DNA of 64,000 bases, from contig CANTUV010000032.1 of assembly GCA_947685225.1 (NCBI GenBank), positions 24,063,501 through 24,127,500 on the forward strand, written 5' to 3'. Shown piece by piece: positions 58,610 through 64,000 of the stretch. This stretch comes from Garcia nutans (lineage: Eukaryota > Streptophyta > Magnoliopsida > Malpighiales > Euphorbiaceae). Under the pieces are notes generated by a model. It searched no databases. It was given only the letters and a program-made list of their open reading frames with translations, and was not told the origin of the DNA. How positions within the stretch are numbered: position 1 is the stretch's first letter; every line of letters begins with the position of its first letter. A program made the position numbers and the translations under genes.

Positions 58610-59110
58610 CAATCCCAAAACTGAAAGTTGATCACTGATGGATTTTGCCCGTTGAATATAAACAGAGATACTGTCATTCCCTCGTCGTAAATTAAATAGC
58701 TGTGATCGTAATTCACGAATGTGAGATCGAGACGCACTGGCATAAGCGGTAACCAGTTTAGAATATGCTTCATGTGCAGTTTTGGCCAAAACGATTTGAG
58801 GTAAAACTGCCTCTTTAACAGAAGAAAGAATCCAGTTGAGCACCATTTGATCGCGAGAAAACCAAACAGAATAATCGGGGTTTAGAGAATCATTTGACAA
58901 GGTTTGAGGTGGAGCAACAGGAGTCCCCTCAATATGCTTAGCAAGAGAACAACCTCGCACCATTGACATAAATTGTGCGTTCCATAGAATAAAATTAGTA
59001 GAAGAAAGCTTGACAGAAATTTGGTGAGAAATATTGGGATTCATATTTGCTGGAACAACAGAAGAAGTAGCACCAGTAGAAGAAGACACAAGATCGGTAG
59101 TAGTACTCAT
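58610..59110 (-). pseudogene. gag: copia gag, N-terminal part, truncated by deletion
   Basis: It starts at ATG 59110, about 60 bases after the primer site. Gag motifs include ISVKLSSTNFILWNAQF near residue 30, DQMVLNWILSSVKEAVLPQI and RGNDSISVYIQRAKSISDQL near 150. After about 165 residues the sequence jumps to the integrase C-terminal part in another frame. The zinc knuckle is therefore lost. The reading frame shown as continuing to 58364 is the pol region read out of phase. Confidence 0.9.
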
Positions 59111-59169
59111 CGTTGAGGAACAGAAAAGTAGAGAAGAATCGAAGAATCAAAGAATTAGGGATTAAGAGG

Positions 59170-59181
59170 GCTCTGATACCA
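59170..59181 (-). other. Primer-binding site of the copia element
   Basis: Minus-strand TGGTATCAGAGC directly follows the 5' LTR. This is the initiator-Met tRNA site. Confidence 0.93.
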
Positions 59182-59319
59182 TGTATGAACTCAGAATGTA
59201 TATATTATTTACATATAATAGGTGTATAAATACAGGTATAGCAGTGGCGTATAGGAAAGGAATCCTAGCCACATGTGGTTTCCTAATTACAATATATCAC
59301 TACAGCTATATGTCTATCA
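59182..59319 (-). repeat. 5' LTR of the copia element (138 bp)
   Basis: On the minus strand it starts TGATAGACATATAG and ends GAGTTCATACA. It differs from the 3' LTR at three positions, so the insertion is fairly recent. Confidence 0.95.
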
Positions 59320-59324
59320 CTATT

Positions 59325-60580
59325 GTGACAATCTTAAATCATTAACTGACTGTGAGTTATGTCTGTTAATTTAGTATTTCTTACTTACCAACATATACTT
59401 AAGCTCTTTCAAGTTCATGATTGCATACTTGCTAATTATGAGTATGATTTTATAGTTTGTAGAAGGATGAATGACTTGGAGAAGTTTCCCAGTTTCTATG
59501 TTTACAAGACATGAAAAACATACATCATATTTGTGAGTAATACTTTGATACTTTACGATTATAGTCATATTATTTAATTGTGTTGAGCTAGATTAAGATG
59601 ATTTATCATGTCGGACATTGAGGAATTGCAATATAGCTGGCCCTCTCTCAAACTGCTAAACACAAATGAGAAACTAAAAATTTCGTAATATGTTGTTCCT
59701 TCATCTCTCATTTCTTAACTTCCTCTTTGTCATTTTAGAGTTATAGACCCTAAAGATTACCGCTTACTATTTTTTCTTGGGCACTGTTATGATTCTTTTT
59801 AGGATATTATAAAAAACACTTTAACTGTTATTTTATTTTATTGTAAGAGATAACCTAGATTGAGTCATGTGTGGTTGATGGAGTAGGCCTTAGGCCATTG
59901 GTTGGTTTTCTTCATTATGGGCCCATTTCTTGAATTGAAAAAGGTATAATGTGGAAAATGTGGAAATGGTGCAATGCATCCAAGTACAATTAAATAAATG
60001 TTGATATAAATTTTCCCTAATAAAATTGGTTACTTTCAAAATAATTGATATATTACTTTTAGTTATTTTTTAATATGCACGTGTTTTATAAATTTTCTCA
60101 TGGATTGTTCTTATTTTAGAATTTTCATTATAATGTCTATGTGTTTAATATTTAACTTATCATTGGTCAATGCAATATGCGTATGTGGTTTTATTATTTG
60201 ATCATGAGCATAATTTATTTTTTTACACTGATAATTTTTTATCACAAAATAATAAAAAAATTAAATTAAAAAATTAAACAAAAATATATATGAATAAATA
60301 ACTAAATAATTGGAAATATTATTTCACTATATATTTCATAATAAACATATCTCAAATTAGATATAATATATTAGATCACGAGAAAGATAATTACTTAATA
60401 TCGCATAATTTATATAAAAAATTCAAATGATATTGATAAACTATGTTAAATTAATTTCTACCACTTATCTACTATATATATTATATGTATACATATTTCT
60501 CATTTGCCCCACCAAAAAAATGATCATCTGCCACAAAAAAAAAAAAAAAAAACCAAAGAAAAATTCAAATATTTTTTTTT
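59325..60580. other. Spacer without recognisable gene
   Basis: AT-rich DNA continuing the host sequence at 56175-56283. It has an A-run near 60535-60552. No coding domain or RNA gene is seen. Confidence 0.5.
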
Positions 60581-61012
60581 TCCAATCCAAACTAATTATC
60601 ATCGGATATATAAGTTTTTTAGTTGAAAAATTTTCATCTAGATGTCTATATTTATAATAAAAAATTCTTTACTCTTAAAATTCTCACCCAGTAATCAAAA
60701 GTTCTTGATTTTATTATCAATTTTTTTAATTCAAACTAACTATTATTGGATATATAATTTTTTAAGTTGAAAAATCTCTATTTAGATATTTATATTTATA
60801 ATTAACAGTTTTTGACTCTTAAAATTTTCACTGGTGATAAAAAATTTTTGATTTTATTATTTGATAAAAATTTCTATTATTATATTTATTTATTATCTTA
60901 TTAAATTATTGACCTTTTGCGGTAATCAAAAGTTCTTGATTTTATTATTTGATAAAATTTCCATTATTATAATTATTTATTATTTTATTAAATTATTTAC
61001 CTTTGAATTCTA
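60581..61012. repeat. Two overlapping diverged tandem duplications
   Basis: A unit of about 140 bases (CAAACTAAnTATnATnGGAT, TTTTTAGTTGAAAAAT, GACTCTTAAAATTTTCAC, TTCTTGATTTTATTAT) occurs at about 60588-60720 and 60730-60865. A second unit of about 95 bases, starting TTGATTTTATTATTTGATAA, occurs at about 60848-60940 and 60935-61012. Copies have diverged. Confidence 0.7.
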
Positions 61013-61180
61013 ATTTTCTATTTTTAAATTCTTAAGTTTTTTAAAAACTTTATAATAATAAATTATAAAAACTTTTTATATTCTAATTTTTATAATAATA
61101 AATGAAAAATATTTACAAAATTTATATTTTTTTTCTTTTGCTTACTTACTAGCCTACTATTCACTCTTTTTTTCCTTAAC

Positions 61181-62892
61181 TTTTATATATAAACTAGTCA
61201 CTTATTTACGTATTGTGGAGTAATAAGAATAACAAAACACAATAAATATAATTAATAATAAATAAATATAAAATATTTTATAAGTAAAGGAACAACAAAT
61301 TCTATTATAAAAATGTAAAATAAAAATATTTATTCGATTTTTACAATAACTTAGTCAAAATATTATGAGTGTGTAAATTTTTATTTAATTTTTAGTCTTT
61401 TTATTTTATAATTTGATACTTTCACAAATCACAAATAAAATTTACACACATTTTTACTATTAAAAAAATCATGAATTGTATAAAAATAAGAAAAAATAAA
61501 AACTCAAGTAAATTTTTTTTGTAATCATATATTTATATTAGAATTACTATTGATACTAATATTATTATTATATAAATTATTAACATATAATTAATTTGTT
61601 AAGAAGATTAAACGTCATATTTTTCATTGTTTATAATTTTAAATTTCTAAAAAAGATATAAATTAATTATTATAAATAAATTACTAATTAAATGAATTAT
61701 TTAGATAATTATTGTTGTACAATTAATTTATTAAAAATGTCAAAAGTCATATTTTATTATCTAATTTTTAAAATTTATAAAAATATATAAATTAATTATT
61801 ATTATAGATAAATAAATTATTTAATTTATAATTAATTTATTATGAAGGTTATAAAATTTTAAATTTCTAAAAAAATATATAGATCAATCAACATTATTAA
61901 ATATTATTAATATATAATTAATTTATGAAAGACTAAAAGTCACAAATATAATTTATTTATTATTAAATTTTAAATTGTATATAAATTATTAAAATTAACT
62001 AAGAAAAAATAAAATAATATTATTTTTAAAAAATTGATCATGTGACAATTTTAGAGCACTTCTTATATCCTGACTTATATATATAACTACTAATGACCCG
62101 CATATTGCGAGTAGTAAAATAATAAAATATAAATAAATATAATTAATAATAAATAAATATAAAATAATTTATACAGATAATTTAGTAAAAATGTAAATCG
62201 GTAATGAATTCTGTTGTAAAAGATAATAAAAAATTTTACCTTGATTTTCATAACATGAGTTTCATCGGAACACTATGAATAAATATATATTATCTCTTTA
62301 TTTCATAACTTGACATCTTTAAGAATAAAAGTTATATCACAAATTTTGAACATAATAATAAAGTCATAAAATCTATGGAAAAAAGAGAAAAACTGAGAAA
62401 AAAAAATTGGGCAAAATTTTCAAAGAGAAAAAAAAGTATGAATAATAGGGTTAAAAGTGATATATTTATATTATTTAACTTTCAAACTAACAATATTATT
62501 ATTAAGTAAACTATTGAAGTGTACTTAATATATTAGAAAGATTAAAAAGTCATATTTTTATTGCTTGATTTTTCAAATTTCTAAAAAAAACTTTATAAAA
62601 ATAAGATCATTAAATAAATTATTAATATATAATAATGTGTTAGAAAAATCAAGAGTCATATATAAATTAATAATATAAATTAATAATATCATTAAATTAA
62701 ATTATTAAAACATAATTAATTTATATAGAAAATTAAAAGTCAAATGTTGAAATATTTAATTTTTCAATTTTTTACAAAATATAATTAAATAAAAATATGA
62801 ATTTTTGAAAAAAAAAACTATAATGAAAAAATGATGACATGACTTCCTAGGAATTGAGAAAAATCCTTAATTTTTTTTTATATAATATAGAT
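61181..62892. repeat. Diverged direct duplication of ~0.85 kb, each copy containing ~130 bp sub-repeats
   Basis: Copies at about 61181-62070 and 62071-62892 share ACTAnTnACnnnnnTATTGnG near their start, ATAATTAATAATAAATAAAT, and a repeated sub-unit around AnTTAATTTnTnA...AAAGTCATATTT...AAATTTCTAAAAAA. The sub-unit occurs about four times in the first copy and three in the second. The second copy begins CTACTAATGACCCGCATATT. The family is unknown to me; a Helitron-like or satellite-like origin is possible. Confidence 0.6.
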
Positions 62893-64000
62893 ATAGATAT
62901 AAATATTTCCCTTTTCTCTAAGTTAATTTATTGACACTGAATTATTATCCTTTTATAAGGCAATATATATGAATTTTTTTTCTTAAAAACTCAGCTAATC
63001 TCTGGTATAGCAAGTCTGGATATTAATTGTAATTATAAATTAACCATCCAATTAATAAAAAAATGTTGAATATTTTGCAGCATTTCAAGTAAAATATGAA
63101 TTAGGAAGGGGAACTGATAAAGTATTTTCAAATATCAGACCTACTTCATTCTATTTATATAGGGTAGCTAATTTATAAATAGACTGAGTGAATATTTTTT
63201 TTTTGCATGTATGAGTAGTATTTTTATTATCTAAAGTGGATTTGAATAAGAGAAGGATACAATACTCCTAGTTATACGCTGAACTCCATTATATAATAAA
63301 GTTTATATTAATTATATTTTATTAAATTTTAATTATATGTTTATTGTATTACGTGTGAGATATAAAATTATTTTAATAGAATTGTATTAGCATTAAATTT
63401 TTATTTATAGTTATTTAATTGAGAAAATTATAATTCTAAAATTTAAATTTTATTATATTTTTTTAATTTTTATATTTAAATGGGCATAGATAGTATATGA
63501 ATAGTATTAAATGGATATGAGACTAATATAGGTAATAGAGGTATAATTATAAATAGGTTTGGAATAATTACGGATAATTCAAAATTAAATGAGTATGAAT
63601 GCAGATAGAATAATTTTTGTAGATACTCTATTGCATTTATAATATGGATTGAAGCAATCTTGCATATAATACTGGAAATGGTATCTACAAGAAAGGATAT
63701 GGGATAAAGAATGGGAAGATTTCATGGAGGCGAGATGACTATATGTTATTAGCATTTTTCTTTGACATCTATATAGGTTGCCATGGAAAAATGAAAACTA
63801 TATAGAATTTTTGGAAATAAGTTGCATTGTTGTAAATGTTTTTATTATTTATTATAATGGTTAAGTATTTATACATTATTTAATTAATAATATTTAAATT
63901 TATTTCAAATTTATTTCAAGTTTATACTTATAATTAAATAATTAAATTTATTGTAATTTTTAAATAATTAAATAATTAGTTGGGATATCTTAATTTAAAA
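62893..64000. other. AT-rich spacer; segment 63300-63480 repeats 26035-26210
   Basis: No gene is recognised. The segment around TATAAAATTATTTTAATAnnATT and ATTTATTTATAnTTATTTAA matches 26035-26210 with changes, so both belong to one dispersed repeat whose ends I cannot define. Confidence 0.5.

Larger units (their letters stand above)
56284..59319 (-). mobile_element. Ty1/copia retrotransposon with 138 bp LTRs, TSD CTATT, internally deleted
   Basis: LTRs at 56284-56421 and 59182-59319 differ at three of 138 positions. Perfect CTATT duplications lie at 56279-56283 and 59320-59324. On the minus strand: 5' LTR, primer site, gag, integrase C-terminal part, RT, RNase H, a purine tract GCGGGGGGA, 3' LTR. 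The end of gag, the protease and the integrase core are deleted. At 3.0 kb it is shorter than a usual full copia element (about 4.5-5 kb). It sits in unique-looking DNA just after the old gypsy element. Confidence 0.95.

Noticed and set aside
32831..59319. Integrated pararetrovirus or other viral sequence
   Set aside because: All RT-containing segments are bounded by LTRs or LINE features with matching target duplications and have retrotransposon domain order. No movement protein or viral coat domain is seen.

Overview
The window is from a plant nuclear genome, most likely a eudicot (inferred, not proven). It is AT-rich and filled with plant-type retroelements: an L1-like LINE with a zinc-binding reverse-transcriptase domain, chromodomain Ty3/gypsy, Tat/Ogre-like Ty3/gypsy, Ty1/copia, and small elements resembling Au SINEs, hAT and Mutator. 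I found no intact host gene, no rRNA or tRNA gene and no CRISPR array. Almost every coding region is a transposon remnant with stops or frameshifts.

Layout. (1) 1-5637: a 5'-truncated LINE split by a 2.9 kb solo LTR (378-3298, TSD CTGGG). (2) 6739-25088: a minus-strand solo LTR, split by a chromodomain gypsy element of Tekay/Del type (8987-24451, TSD TTAAT). That element is itself split inside its integrase by a 9.4 kb non-autonomous element with 3 kb LTRs and no coding capacity (13508-22952, TSD GTCCC). (3) 25.1-32.8 kb: AT-rich DNA with a foldback element with ~320 bp arms (28705-29716), a hAT-type MITE (30431-30981, 8 bp TSD) and an Au-like SINE (31858-32047, 14 bp TSD). (4) 32831-56169: an old gypsy element (TSD TTATG) carrying several insertions. 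These are a minus-strand solo LTR (33749-46425) split by a gag-only Tat/Ogre-like element (35440-45703, TSD TGAAC), another solo LTR (47481-49701), and, within the 3' LTR, an LTR-like insertion (52730-56001) that holds another solo LTR (52976-54654, TSD ATGAT). (5) 56284-59319: a minus-strand Ty1/copia element with 138 bp LTRs, TSD CTATT and an internal deletion. (6) 59.3-64 kb: AT-rich DNA with tandem duplications.

How the parts relate. The non-autonomous element at 13508-22952 shares LTR ends, primer site and polypurine context with the Tekay-like element it sits in, so a relative of that element probably supplied its enzymes. The gag-only Tat-like element likewise needs pol from elsewhere. 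The most unusual pattern is in the LTRs. Several carry arrays of a short word alternating with its own reverse complement (GACACGGCC, ATGTCGACC, ATATCGAATTAG, GCTATTTCG). In the Tat-like group the array lies at nearly the same place in each LTR while the word itself changes from copy to copy.
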